Under the pieces are notes generated by a model. That model ran no database searches. It was not told the origin of the DNA and saw nothing but the letters and a program-made list of their open reading frames with translations. DNA of 64,000 nucleotides, taken from the NCBI GenBank assembly GCA_943787205.1, contig CALSLN010000010.1, positions 79,971 through 143,970 on the forward strand, in the 5' to 3' direction. Source of the DNA: an uncultured Rhodospirillaceae bacterium. GTDB taxonomy: Bacteria > Pseudomonadota > Alphaproteobacteria > Rhodospirillales > Rhodospirillaceae. Each line of letters begins with the position of its first letter. Position 1 is the stretch's first letter. A program made the translations under genes and the position numbers. Shown here piece by piece: positions 9,809-20,089 of the stretch.

Positions 9809-10705
9809 ATGAAACGACGTGACGTACTGAATGGCTTGGCTATGGCGGCCGCGGTACCAGCAATGGCAAAAGTTGCAGTAGCGCAAGAAACCGAACAACT
9901 AAAGCCACAGAAAACGGCATCCGTTGAAGGATGCGTTGCTCTTGTGACGGGGTCGAATAGGGGCGTCGGCCTCGGCTTTGTTAATGTCTTATTGGAGCGC
10001 GGTGCAAAGCGGGTCTATGCGACAGCGCGCAACCCTAAGAACTTCCCTGCAGTCGTGGCGCTCGACCCAAGTCGGGTCGTGCCTTTGGAGCTTGATGTGA
10101 ATAACGACGCTCAACGCCAAGCTGCCGCGGAGCAGGCGAGGGACGTCACATGGGTTATTAATAATGCGGCTTACCCTGGAAGTCGCATTCCTGAAGAACG
10201 ACGCATACGGTCAGCCAGTTCACTCGACGACAGTAAAATGGTGATGGAGACAAACTGTTGGTCACCAGCGGAAATTGCGCGTCTGTTTATACCCACCATA
10301 ATCAACAACGGTGGCGGGGCGGTAGCGAATGTCTTGTCGGCGGCGTCTTGGTTTTGTTTGCCTGAGTACTCAAGTTACAGCCTGTCGAAGGCAGCGGCGA
10401 TGATGATGACCAATGGGCTAAGGGCCGAACTAGACCGTGATCCCATTCTGGTGGCCAGCGTCTTTACTGGTGGTGTCGATACTCGTGCATCCCCGGCTGG
10501 AACGAGTGGTGGTATCTCACCAAATGAGCATGCCCACCAAGTGTTTGACGCAATGGCGCGCGGTGATACGGATGTCTATGCCGCTGGTTCAAAGGGGATG
10601 CGTGACATGATCAATGCTGATCCCGAGGCCTTCGAGCGCGGTCGAATCAAGCGGTTCTATGAAAGCCCTCTTACAATACCGCAATCACATATTGTGATTG
10701 TATGA
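9809..10705 (+). CDS. SDR family oxidoreductase with Tat-like leader
   Basis: MKRRDVLNGLAMAAAV leader; VTGSNRGVGLGFV cofactor motif; YSLSKAA active site. Confidence 0.85.
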   Translation: MKRRDVLNGLAMAAAVPAMAKVAVAQETEQLKPQKTASVEGCVALVTGSNRGVGLGFVNVLLERGAKRVYATARNPKNFPAVVALDPSRVVPLELDVNNDAQRQAAAEQARDVTWVINNAAYPGSRIPEERRIRSASSLDDSKMVMETNCWSPAEIARLFIPTIINNGGGAVANVLSAASWFCLPEYSSYSLSKAAAMMMTNGLRAELDRDPILVASVFTGGVDTRASPAGTSGGISPNEHAHQVFDAMARGDTDVYAAGSKGMRDMINADPEAFERGRIKRFYESPLTIPQSHIVIV

Positions 10706-10811
10706 ATGGTACGTACTCCGACTACCGTGCCAAACACTGTATAGTGGGTTTGATCGCAAGCGCGTAATAGACTTATCTGCTGACTAAAGTCCAAAGGACC
10801 CGAGGGCCGAG

Positions 10812-11701
10812 ATGAATACTGACGTTGTTCTTACGTGTGCCCCACAGGGGCGGGTGATACGTCCTCTAAGAGCGAGCATGTTCCTGTTACCGCCAGAGCA
10901 AATAGCAGTTTCAGCGATTGAAGCTGCAAACGCCGGGGCTCTGCTGTTCATGTTCACGTCCGTGACGTGGAGACCGGAAAAGGTGGGCGTGACCCCGCGC
11001 ATTTTCGTGAGGTGGTTGAGCGTATCCGAGACTCAGGAACGGACATCATCCTAAATTTGACCGTTGGAATGGGCGCGCAAATCCAAATCGGTGAGTTGGA
11101 CCCACGCGTTCAGGGGACTGAGACGGATCTCGTTCCTGCGCAGGAACGATTCCGTCATATTGAAGAGCTCAAGCCAGAAATTTGCACTCTTGATTGTGGG
11201 TCGATGAATTTTGGTGAAGATACGGTCGTGGTTAATCGTCTGATGGATTTGCGCTGGATGGCGCAGCGGGCGAAGGACCTTGGCGTCAAGCCAGAGCTTG
11301 AAGTCTTCGATATGGGGCAAATACAGCATGCCCTTACTCTCATACGAGAGGGGCTAATCATCAATGCTCCGCCCCTTTTCCAGTTCTGCCTGGATATTGC
11401 GAGTGGAGCGCCGGCGGACAGCGGAGGCGATCATTGCGATGCGATCAATGTTGCCGCCTGATGCCACTGGGGCCGCGTTCCGGGATTTCCAGATCCCAGA
11501 TGCCTATGGTCGCACAGGCGATGCTGCTTGGTGGGCACGTCCGTGTTGGTTTAGAGGACAGTTTATATTTTATCTCGGGGTGTCTTTGCGACAAATGCTC
11601 AATTGGTCGCTAAAGCTAAGCGCATAGTAGAAGAACTGGGCGGGCAGGTGTTGAGTCCGGTGGCCGCGCGCGAGAAGCTTAGTTTAAAGAAGCAGTGGTA
11701 A
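10812..11701 (+). CDS. BKACE/DUF849 (3-keto-5-aminohexanoate cleavage enzyme) family protein, multiple frameshifts
   Basis: Pieces in several frames: [16 protein letters not shown] / [16 protein letters not shown] / [39 protein letters not shown] / [15 protein letters not shown] / [21 protein letters not shown] / [36 protein letters not shown]. Confidence 0.75.
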
Positions 11702-11717
11702 TGAGAAGGTAAGAGTT

Positions 11718-12321
11718 ATGGCTGAAGCCGCTCCAAATACAGAAGTGCTTGTTCTTAAGCCTGTTAAGGCGGACGCTCGAAAACCTTAAAGGTTATGGGT
11801 CGTTGATTGGCGAACCGGACGACAGTGTCCTTGAAAAAATTGATTTCTATGGGGCAGATGTAAAAGTCACCCAGCCTGCTGATTTCCATGGAAACGATGA
11901 CCTGTGCCTCAATTTGGTCTCCTTCAATCCGCGGCAATTGCACGTGAAGTGGATGGAATACCACTCCAAGCATACGCAGACGTTTATCCCCCTATCAGGG
12001 AAGCCGTTTTATATGGTGCTCGGTAAACCCACCGCACGCAAAGCGGATGGGTCCTGGGATGAATCGAAAGCCAATCTTCCTGAGTTAGATAGCATTCAGG
12101 CATTCGAATTCGACGGAACCGGTGGCTTGGTCATGGACGTGGGGACTTGGCACGAAGTGCCTTTCCCTATCGCTGGTCCGACTCATTTTGTTTGTATCTG
12201 TACGAACGAGACCAATGAAAACCTCGAACAAGGTGACGACAAAGGTGAGTGCGAGGGCGGTGACCTGTCGAAACGTCATATTAAAAGTCAGTTCGGTATA
12301 ATTTTGCAGATCGAAGGATAG
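11718..12321 (+). CDS. Ureidoglycolate lyase-like/cupin-fold protein, frameshift near 11775
   Basis: [20 protein letters not shown] then, in another frame, [16 protein letters not shown]...; [13 protein letters not shown]...[12 protein letters not shown] resembles AllA-type proteins. Confidence 0.65.
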
Positions 12322-12331
12322 CGCCAAAACA

Positions 12332-12994
12332 ATGATCGATTTCTATACGTGGTCCACACCAAACACGCGTAAAATCTCAATTGCGTTAGAAGAAATGAGC
12401 GTTCCTTATGAGATCAAATTGGTCGCCTTAAAGGAGCAGCAACAAAAGCAGCCGGACTTTCTAAAGCTCAACCCCAATGGTCGCGTTCCGGCGATTGTTG
12501 ACAGAGACAACGATGACTTTGCCGTCTTTGAATCTGGAGCAATTCTTGTCTATCTGGCGGAAAAAACAGGTTTGTTTCTGCCGACAGATACGAAAGGCCG
12601 CTCGATTGTCATGCAGTGGCTCATGTGGCAGATGGGTGGTCTTGGTCCTATGCAGGGGCAAGCCAACGTTTTCTATAGGTATTTCCCAGAGAAGTTACCG
12701 TCGGTTATCAGCCGGTATCAGAACGAAGGGCGCCGTCTATATGGTGTGATGGATACGCGTTTAGCCGATGAACGATATCTGGCAGGCGAGTATTCGATCG
12801 CGGATATGGCGTGTTACCCATGGGTGGCTCAGCACGAATGGTCAGGCATTAAGTTGGAAGACTTTGATCACCTCAGCCGTTGGTTTACAGATGTTGGTGA
12901 GCGCCCGGCCGTTAAGGTTGGTATGACAATTCCAGAGTCGCACAAATCGCCTGATAAGCCTCAAGAGAGTGTCAAAAAGTTTCTGATGACCTGA
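12332..12994 (+). CDS. Glutathione S-transferase family protein
   Basis: [21 protein letters not shown]...[12 protein letters not shown]...[15 protein letters not shown]. Confidence 0.9.
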   Translation: MIDFYTWSTPNTRKISIALEEMSVPYEIKLVALKEQQQKQPDFLKLNPNGRVPAIVDRDNDDFAVFESGAILVYLAEKTGLFLPTDTKGRSIVMQWLMWQMGGLGPMQGQANVFYRYFPEKLPSVISRYQNEGRRLYGVMDTRLADERYLAGEYSIADMACYPWVAQHEWSGIKLEDFDHLSRWFTDVGERPAVKVGMTIPESHKSPDKPQESVKKFLMT

Positions 12995-13051
12995 GTATGC
13001 TGCGTTGCGTACCCCGGCCAGTTCAGTACGGATTTCTATGGAATTACACCC

Positions 13052-14212
13052 ATGATGCTAACAGAGAATATGAATCGTCTTGGAACGGAGACAGCCTTCG
13101 AGGTTTTGGCTCGTGCTGAACAGCTCATGGCCGAGGGGCGTGACATTATCAATATGGGAATCGGCCAGCCCGATTTCCGTACGCCGGACCATGTTGTCGA
13201 AGCCGCTATAAAGGCGCTACGTGACGGTCATCATGGTTACACGCCAGCGCAAGGTATTCTTCCCTTGCGGGAAGCTGTGGCTGCTGACCTTCATGCCCAT
13301 CATGGAGCAGAGGTTAGTCCAGCAAATATTGCGGTCATGCCAGGCGGCAAGCCGACGATGTTTTTTGCGATGCTTATGTTTGGTGAGCCTGGTGTCGAAA
13401 TTATGTACCCCGACCCAGGGTTTCCAATCTATCGGTCGATGATTGAGTTTACTGGTGCGACACCCGTTCCCATTGCGCTGCGCATGGAAAACGATTTCGC
13501 GTTCTCAGCAGATGAAGTGCTTGAGAATATTACGGACAAGACACGCCTTATCATCGTGAACTCGCCCGGTAACCCGACCGGTGGCGTTACGCCTAAGGAA
13601 GAAGTCGATAAGTTGGTTGCCGGGTTAGCCGGTTGGCCAGACGTTGCGATCATGTCAGACGAAATCTATAGCCGCATGCTCTACGATGGGCTGGAACACG
13701 TTAGCTTTCTAAACTATCCCGAGATTCGCGATCGACTTATCGTCCTGAACGGCTGGTCCAAGACGTACGCCATGACAGGCTGGCGTCTTGGGTACTCGGT
13801 GTGGCCGGACTCCCTCATCGAGAAAATCGTGCGGTTGTCCGTCAATAATCATTCTTGCGTTAATGCGCCGACCCAATTCGCGGGGATCGCTGCGTTGACC
13901 GGTCCACAAGATGCCGTGGATACCATGATGGCGGAGTTTGATGGGCGACGACGGCTTATCGTACCTCTGTTGAATGAAATACCAGGCTTTCGATGTTTAG
14001 AGCCAGGTGGCGCGTTCTATGTCTTTCCGAACATTGAAGAGACTGGTCGAACGGGCAAAGAACTGCAGACCGAAATGCTTGAGGTTGCAGGGGTGGCGGC
14101 GGTTCCCGGGAATAGCTTTGGTATTCACGGAGATGGGTTCGTCAGGTTCTCTTATGCCAACTCAACCGAAAAGATACAGGAAGCCATCCAGCGGATTGGT
14201 AACCTGTTTTGA
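13052..14212 (+). CDS. PLP-dependent aminotransferase, class I/II
   Basis: NSPGNPTGGV; SDEIYSRMLYDG; LNGWSKTYAMTGWRLGY (PLP lysine). Confidence 0.92.
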   Translation: MMLTENMNRLGTETAFEVLARAEQLMAEGRDIINMGIGQPDFRTPDHVVEAAIKALRDGHHGYTPAQGILPLREAVAADLHAHHGAEVSPANIAVMPGGKPTMFFAMLMFGEPGVEIMYPDPGFPIYRSMIEFTGATPVPIALRMENDFAFSADEVLENITDKTRLIIVNSPGNPTGGVTPKEEVDKLVAGLAGWPDVAIMSDEIYSRMLYDGLEHVSFLNYPEIRDRLIVLNGWSKTYAMTGWRLGYSVWPDSLIEKIVRLSVNNHSCVNAPTQFAGIAALTGPQDAVDTMMAEFDGRRRLIVPLLNEIPGFRCLEPGGAFYVFPNIEETGRTGKELQTEMLEVAGVAAVPGNSFGIHGDGFVRFSYANSTEKIQEAIQRIGNLF

Positions 14213-14242
14213 CGCCTGCGTGAACGGTGGTTAAGACAGGGG

Positions 14243-14887
14243 TTGTGTTTTGCAGCGTTGGACAGAGTATTCGCATATGAATGTACCCGCAGTTTGGTCC
14301 TGGATTTTTCAATGAATCCCGGCAGAAGACGTATTGTTGCGCTTGCGCTAGGGCTGATTGTGATCCTGGCTGTTGTGGGTGTTCAAACATTCCTTATTGG
14401 TCCGAAAGCTGAGCCCATTGATGCGGCGACCGAGGAAGAACAGGCTTTGCTCAGCGAAGTGTTTCCTGACGCCAATGTTTTTTCCGTCAAAGGCGGTAGG
14501 TTGCCCCACCACAAGGCTTACAGTGTCGACGAGAATACGGGCGAGAATACCTTAGTCGGGTTCGCGTTCATGACCCATGAGGTCGAGCCAGAAGAATGGG
14601 CATATGAAAGCGAGCTTGAGATTTTGGTAGGGTTGACTCTTGAGGGGTCAATAACGGGCATTAAGGTCGTCGATCACTATGAGCCGTTTGGCTACTTCTC
14701 AATCGACCCGCTAGAGTTTGCCGAGCAGTTCAAGGGTAAGAGCATCCTAGATGCCTTTGAAGAAGGGCGAGATGTGGATGCAGTCTCTCGGGCGACGATT
14801 TCCATCGAAAGTGCGGCGCGTGTCATTAGAAAAAGTGCCCGTCAAATTGCACGGCAGCACTTAGAGCAGGAGCGATCTAAGCCGTGA
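14243..14887 (+). CDS. FMN-binding domain protein, membrane-anchored (NosR N-terminal/RnfG-like); start probably 14312
   Basis: N-terminal TM; LEGSITGIKVVDHYEPFGYF; DAVSRATIS at the position of the covalent-FMN S/T-G-A-T motif. Confidence 0.75.
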   Translation: MCFAALDRVFAYECTRSLVLDFSMNPGRRRIVALALGLIVILAVVGVQTFLIGPKAEPIDAATEEEQALLSEVFPDANVFSVKGGRLPHHKAYSVDENTGENTLVGFAFMTHEVEPEEWAYESELEILVGLTLEGSITGIKVVDHYEPFGYFSIDPLEFAEQFKGKSILDAFEEGRDVDAVSRATISIESAARVIRKSARQIARQHLEQERSKP

Positions 14888-15846
14888 TGAGGTCTGCGCT
14901 TGTTGTCGTAGCGGCACTTTTCTGTTTTTTCACTGTGCCGGATGTCATCGCGCAGGATAGTGCTTCACCGGCGCTTTCGCTATCAGATCTGGATGCCCTC
15001 ATTGCGCAGGATGAAGCACCGCAACCCACCTTAGACCAAAGTGGCATTGTGGATTTGACAATACTTGTCGCGTTCTTGTCTTTGGCCGTCCTCAGTTTTC
15101 TGATGAAAAGTACGACGCTTAAGTACGTTACGATGGTTTCGGCTGTCGTTTATATGGGGTTTATGAAGGGCAACCTCGTTTCGGTGGTGCATCTGTTCGC
15201 TCTGATGGAATGGTCGTTCCCGCTCTTTCAATACAACATCGCATGGTACGTGCTCATGGGGTTCACCGTCGTGTCTACGGTGTTGTGGGGTCGTTTGTAT
15301 TGTGGGCGAATTTGCGCGTTTGGATCACTCACTCAATTAATGGACCGGATTCTACCGTCTCGGTGGCGCGTTGAATTGCCACCTTGGATCGATAGGCGTG
15401 CCATCTACGTTAAGTACGTACTGCTTGTTGCTGTGCTGGCCTATTTTTTGGTCACGAAGGACACCTTAGTCTACCGGTATGTTGAGCCATTCTGGATGTT
15501 CACGCTCAGTGGGTCCACGGTGATGTGGTCTTTATTGGCGGCTCTTCTGTTAACGACAGTTTTCATTAGAAATTTCTATTGCCGCTACCTTTGCATTGTC
15601 GGAGCGGGTTTAGGCTTGCTCTCCAACCTGACGGTTTTCGGAATCAAGAGATGGCAGCAGTGCAATACATGCAAATTGTGTGACAAAGAGTGTGAGTGGG
15701 GCGCGATCCAAGGTCCGAAAATCTCTGTTTCCGAATGTGTTCGGTGTGACGACTGCGAAATTTTGTATAACGATAAAGCACGCTGCCCTCATTGGTTGAT
15801 GATTGGAAAGAAAGAAGCCAAGCGTGAAATACCAAAGGCTCCTTAG
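14884..15846 (+). CDS. Membrane 4Fe-4S protein, NosR/NapH C-terminal-like
   Basis: Multiple TM helices; WGRLYCGRICAFG, NFYCRYLC; CNTCKLCDKEC and CVRCDDCEILYNDKARCP. Confidence 0.8.
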   Translation: MMRSALVVVAALFCFFTVPDVIAQDSASPALSLSDLDALIAQDEAPQPTLDQSGIVDLTILVAFLSLAVLSFLMKSTTLKYVTMVSAVVYMGFMKGNLVSVVHLFALMEWSFPLFQYNIAWYVLMGFTVVSTVLWGRLYCGRICAFGSLTQLMDRILPSRWRVELPPWIDRRAIYVKYVLLVAVLAYFLVTKDTLVYRYVEPFWMFTLSGSTVMWSLLAALLLTTVFIRNFYCRYLCIVGAGLGLLSNLTVFGIKRWQQCNTCKLCDKECEWGAIQGPKISVSECVRCDDCEILYNDKARCPHWLMIGKKEAKREIPKAP

Positions 15847-16927
15847 CAGGGCTTTTCTACTCGCAGCTGCGCTTTTGGGGGCTTGCTCGGAGTCTTCAGA
15901 CGAACTAGAGCCAACTCGCCGAGCCTGGGCGGTCATGGGCACGACGCTGGAGATTACGGTCTACAGGCCAGCCTCTCAGGCTGTGCAAGCCGCTGAAGAC
16001 CTTGAGGCGGCTTACCAAGAAATTCTAGAAATAGATTCCCGTATGAGTCTCTATCGCCCAGATAGTGAGCTGGTCCATCTCAACGCGCATGCGGGGCAGG
16101 GCGCTATCACGGCTAGCCAAAAAACCTTTGACGTTATGAATGCCTCAAATCACTTTGCTCGTATCTCTGATGGGGCGTTTGACATCAGCGTCAAGCCATT
16201 GGTTGATCTTTGGGGATTCTACGACGTATCCACGGCGTCTGTTCCAGAGCCAGCAGAAATTGAGGCTGTTCTGTCCCGCGTTGGCTTCGATAGTATTTCG
16301 TATAATCGAGACGCGCGACAGGTCACGCTCGAACTAGGCGTCAGTCTGGATTTCGGCGCTATAGCGAAGGGGTATGCTGTCGATTTGGCGATTGATGCAT
16401 TGCGCAGTCGTAGTGTTCCTGCGGCGGTGGTCAACCTCGGTGGTAATGTCGGTGTGTTGGGGCTTGCTCCGGGAGGGCGGCCATGGGTGATTGGTATCCG
16501 CCACCCGCGTAGCGATAAACTAATCAGCAAGGTCAGTATAACTGAGGGGGCGGTCGCGACGTCCGGAGACTACGACCGTTACTTTGAGGTGGATGGGCAG
16601 AGATACAGTCACTTGCTTGACCCTCGTACCGGGTATCCAGTTGTCGGGCTGTATTCCCTCTCTGTCGTAGCTCCCAATGCAACGACAGCAGATGCGTTGT
16701 CTACGGCCGCATTTATTCTTGGCCCTGAGATTGGGGTAAAGCTGCTCTCTGACTGTGTAGGGGTTGAGGGTTTGCTCGTTCAGGTTGGTGATAATTTGAA
16801 CGACCTTTCAGCGATCACAACTGATGGTCTTTCTGGCGCAGCGTTTGAGGTGGGCACGGGGTTATTTAAGGCACAACGCAGCTCTGACGTTGAAGGGCAG
16901 CGACTAGAGTGCGTCTGGCCTCCTTGA
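15824..16927 (+). CDS. apbE: FAD:protein FMN transferase, lipoprotein
   Basis: Lipobox LLGAC; MGTTLEITVY; DFGAIAKGYAVDLAIDAL; NLGGNV; SHLLDPRTGYPV; ADALSTAAFILG. Confidence 0.92.
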   Translation: MKYQRLLSRAFLLAAALLGACSESSDELEPTRRAWAVMGTTLEITVYRPASQAVQAAEDLEAAYQEILEIDSRMSLYRPDSELVHLNAHAGQGAITASQKTFDVMNASNHFARISDGAFDISVKPLVDLWGFYDVSTASVPEPAEIEAVLSRVGFDSISYNRDARQVTLELGVSLDFGAIAKGYAVDLAIDALRSRSVPAAVVNLGGNVGVLGLAPGGRPWVIGIRHPRSDKLISKVSITEGAVATSGDYDRYFEVDGQRYSHLLDPRTGYPVVGLYSLSVVAPNATTADALSTAAFILGPEIGVKLLSDCVGVEGLLVQVGDNLNDLSAITTDGLSGAAFEVGTGLFKAQRSSDVEGQRLECVWPP

Positions 16928-16934
16928 TCCGGTG

Positions 16935-18509
16935 CTAGGGGAGAGCGGCCGTATCCATTGCATTTTGCTTCGCCTTGTTGAGTCCGTTCACGGATTTGGT
17001 GCGGTTCGGTGTTCGCATGAGAGAGTGTGCGAATTGCTCGGCTGCTTCGCTTGTCCGACCTGCCGCTAACAAAAACTCTCCATACATCTCAAAGGATGGT
17101 TTCATCGGCACTGGTGGCCCAGATGGCGCATTGAGGGTTGCCTCAATGGCAACCGCATTTTTTAAGAGTTCCTCCGCAGTGTCCATGTCGTTCTGAGCTG
17201 TAGCGATTGCTGCTTCAACTTCCAGTTCCGATACTGCGATTATTTTTGCGCGATAGGCACCATTCGCTCGCGCCTCGGTTTTTTCGCGTAGCGCGTTAAG
17301 ACGACTAGCAGCGTCTTTGGCTTTGTCTATATCTCCACGCTTAGCAGCGCTAAGTCCAAGTGCAAACTGCAAATCGAGATTGGCATAATTTTTCTCTTCC
17401 GATGAAAAGTCTGCCAACTCATCCCATTTTTCAGTCTCTACAACATAACGCGCTAGCATTGCCATGGCGCCGTTGTGCACTCTGCGCGTCGGCGAGTCTT
17501 TTTCTGTTTTTTGTGCCAGTTGAAGGGCGGCCTTCGCCTCGCTGAAGTTGCCGAGTTGAGTCTGTCCATAGAGGAGCCATGACAGGGAATGGAATTCGGA
17601 TCGGCCGCGTTCCATATTGTTCTTTACTGCGATATCAACGGCGGCTTCATAAGACTCGATATTGGAAGAGACGACGTCTTCCCACATACCCAGTTGTACG
17701 AAGATGTGGGATGGCATGTGAAGGGCGTGCGGCGCATCTGGCGCTATGCCGGCATATGTCCGCGCTGCTGGCAACGCGAGGATCGCATGCTCAGGGTCAT
17801 CCAGTGCGTGAATGATAAAGTGTGCCGCTCCTGGATGATTTGGGTTTTTCGTGAAAACAGATTGCGCGATGGCGGCAGCGCGCATCTGTCGGCCAACGCC
17901 TGAGTCGCCCTGTCGCACGGTGCCGAGTAGAGAGAGGGAATAAAGCGCGGCCACCTCGTTGTCATCCGGATACGTTTCGTGCAGGTCCTGCATAGCCTTA
18001 GAGTAGGCGGTGTCTCTTGTTAACTTGTCTCCGTCCCCAAACAACGTATCCACCGCTCCCATAAGCCCGCGTTGAATACCGGCTGGCGTTTTCGCTTGCC
18101 TGGCTTTGGGCGAAGGGGCGAATTTATTGAGAACCGAATGGGCCGCGTCTGGGTCTGTTTCCTGCCAAAGAGCATGGTTGTAGCTCATGGCTTCGCCCCA
18201 ATACGCCATAGCAAAATCGGGGTCGGCTGCTTGTGCAATACGGAAGGCATCCGTGGCCTCGTCGAATTCAAAACTATACAGCGCCTTCACGCCGGTTAGA
18301 AAAGCCTGTTGTGCGCCTTCTGCTCCGTCGTTTGGGAAGTCGATTGTTCCAAGGTCATTGAGAATAAGCGCTGGTTGTTCAGCGGACGCTGTTTCTGCCC
18401 TGACGGGTAGAGAGAATAAAAGCCCAACTAGAGCTGCTGTCGCAATGGCTACGCGTAGCCCAATGGTCTGTCGAGTCATGTGCCTTCTCCGCCGATCTAT
18501 TTGATCCAC
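16935..18509 (-). CDS. Secreted tetratricopeptide-repeat protein
   Basis: Signal peptide; TPR-like repeats (AFRIAQAADPDFAMAYWGEAMSYNHALW etc.). Confidence 0.75.
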   Translation of the reverse strand: MDQIDRRRRHMTRQTIGLRVAIATAALVGLLFSLPVRAETASAEQPALILNDLGTIDFPNDGAEGAQQAFLTGVKALYSFEFDEATDAFRIAQAADPDFAMAYWGEAMSYNHALWQETDPDAAHSVLNKFAPSPKARQAKTPAGIQRGLMGAVDTLFGDGDKLTRDTAYSKAMQDLHETYPDDNEVAALYSLSLLGTVRQGDSGVGRQMRAAAIAQSVFTKNPNHPGAAHFIIHALDDPEHAILALPAARTYAGIAPDAPHALHMPSHIFVQLGMWEDVVSSNIESYEAAVDIAVKNNMERGRSEFHSLSWLLYGQTQLGNFSEAKAALQLAQKTEKDSPTRRVHNGAMAMLARYVVETEKWDELADFSSEEKNYANLDLQFALGLSAAKRGDIDKAKDAASRLNALREKTEARANGAYRAKIIAVSELEVEAAIATAQNDMDTAEELLKNAVAIEATLNAPSGPPVPMKPSFEMYGEFLLAAGRTSEAAEQFAHSLMRTPNRTKSVNGLNKAKQNAMDTAALP

Positions 18510-18522
18510 TTAGACTAGGCTT

Positions 18523-19278
18523 TTATGGCGCGTGGACCAAAGATTTCATGGTTTGTATTAGGTCTTTTTCTGCCCGCCGGATGCGAGAGGAAAACCCTCC
18601 AACACCGATGATTTGAGTGCTCAGGCCAGATTCATCGGGTAAAACCATAGCGATGGCGCCAGTATCTGGTATGACGCGATCGTACCCGAGGGCATAGCCC
18701 CGCTTCTTCGTGGCCAAAATATCCTGTTGCACTTCTTCCAATGTGACCTTGGCCGCTAAGACCGCTCCGGCGCGTTGCGCACGGTCCAGAACTTTCCCGA
18801 GCTGTGATTTATTGAGCGTCGATAGATAAGCAATACCGACGGCGGTACCGAGAATTGGTGCCATAAATCCATCTTGCACCGCTAAGGAGATTGGGAACTT
18901 GCCTGGAATCACCGAAACGAATTGCATATTGAATCCGTTTCTTATGGACAGGGTCACGGTCTCACCGGTCCTATCGCAAATTTCATGCAGAAGGTTGGTG
19001 CGTTCGTCACCGAGCAGGGCCGAGGGTAACCATTCACCAAGGCCATGAACGCGGATCGTTGGGAAATACTCCAGCGTTTCGCTATCGAAAGAGAGGTAGC
19101 CAAGCTCAACCATGCTTTTAAGAAGCGCGTTGGAGCTGGATTTTGGATAGCCCAATTCAAGGCAGACTTGATTGGCTTTAATGGGTTTGCGTCGGCGTTG
19201 AAACAACTCAAGGACTTCGAGGACACGTCCGACAGACTTAACGACTTCGGTTTTCACGCTTTGGTTCTTCCAGGTCAC
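18523..19278 (-). CDS. IclR family transcriptional regulator
   Basis: VGRVLEVLELF HTH N-terminus plus effector-domain pattern (GTAVGIAYLS; RGYALGYD; IIGVGGF). Confidence 0.85.
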   Translation of the reverse strand: MTWKNQSVKTEVVKSVGRVLEVLELFQRRRKPIKANQVCLELGYPKSSSNALLKSMVELGYLSFDSETLEYFPTIRVHGLGEWLPSALLGDERTNLLHEICDRTGETVTLSIRNGFNMQFVSVIPGKFPISLAVQDGFMAPILGTAVGIAYLSTLNKSQLGKVLDRAQRAGAVLAAKVTLEEVQQDILATKKRGYALGYDRVIPDTGAIAMVLPDESGLSTQIIGVGGFSSRIRRAEKDLIQTMKSLVHAP

Positions 19279-19375
19279 ACAGAGTGGCCGCTTCTTAAAC
19301 CATCGACAGCCCTATTCATAGTTCATATACGTGAAAAGATTGTGCATATAGATGTAATTAAGTTGCCCTTCGATC

Positions 19376-20089
19376 TTGATCAGGGCGCCAGCCATCGGCA
19401 CTCTAGAGGGTATGCAAAACCCCGCCGTTCCACAGTTCATCATCCTAGAAGTGTTGCCAGCGTTTAGTGCGGCAGCGCTTTCCTACGCCGACGCAATAGA
19501 GACGCTACTCTTGGATCATCAGGGTAGTGTTGTATTCGCTGCGCCGGCCGACAAAGCGGAAATCTTGGAAGAGGGGAGCGACCCTCGCGCCGTTGTGGCG
19601 CTTAAGTTTGAAACTGGGGATGCTGCATCGGCTTTTTGGTCTAGCTCAGAGAACCAGACAATATTCGCGCAAATGTTCTCCGACGGTGGCGTTCTACACG
19701 CCATTTCTGTGCCAGGTATTCCCGAAGCAGGCTTACCAGATGAGCCGCTTCCCACGGTGGCTAATGTTACTATTCCTGAGAGCGACGGTCCCAAGGCATT
19801 CATGCTGGTTCAGGGAACTGTGAGTGACCCAGAGCCGATCGGCACTTATATGGAAACCATTATTCCAATGATTATCGAGCGCGGCGGAGTCTACCGGGCT
19901 TGGACTCCACCGGAAGGGCCTGTGGTCCTGGCTGGTGAGTGGGACCCTCAATACATTGTTTTGTCTGAATGGCCGTCCGTCAGCGAGCCTCGAGATTTTT
20001 GGTATTCAGACACGTACCAAAACATCGCTATTCCGACCCGCAAACCTGCGTCCGACTTTACCGTTTTATTGTTTGAGGTTGCCTCATGA
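19376..20089 (+). CDS. Duplicated DUF1330-like (dimeric alpha/beta barrel) protein
   Basis: Two halves each with strand + AVVALKFETGDAASAFWSS / YIVLSEWPSVSEPRDFWYSDTYQ pattern. Confidence 0.55.
   Translation: MIRAPAIGTLEGMQNPAVPQFIILEVLPAFSAAALSYADAIETLLLDHQGSVVFAAPADKAEILEEGSDPRAVVALKFETGDAASAFWSSSENQTIFAQMFSDGGVLHAISVPGIPEAGLPDEPLPTVANVTIPESDGPKAFMLVQGTVSDPEPIGTYMETIIPMIIERGGVYRAWTPPEGPVVLAGEWDPQYIVLSEWPSVSEPRDFWYSDTYQNIAIPTRKPASDFTVLLFEVAS

Noticed and set aside
15610-15942. 110-aa minus-strand ORF opposite the NosR-like/ApbE genes
   Set aside because: Antisense to two well-supported genes; composition-driven shadow ORF. The same applies to most 60-140 aa ORFs in the supplied track (e.g. 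20934-21341 -, 23196-23390 -, 41958-42401 +)
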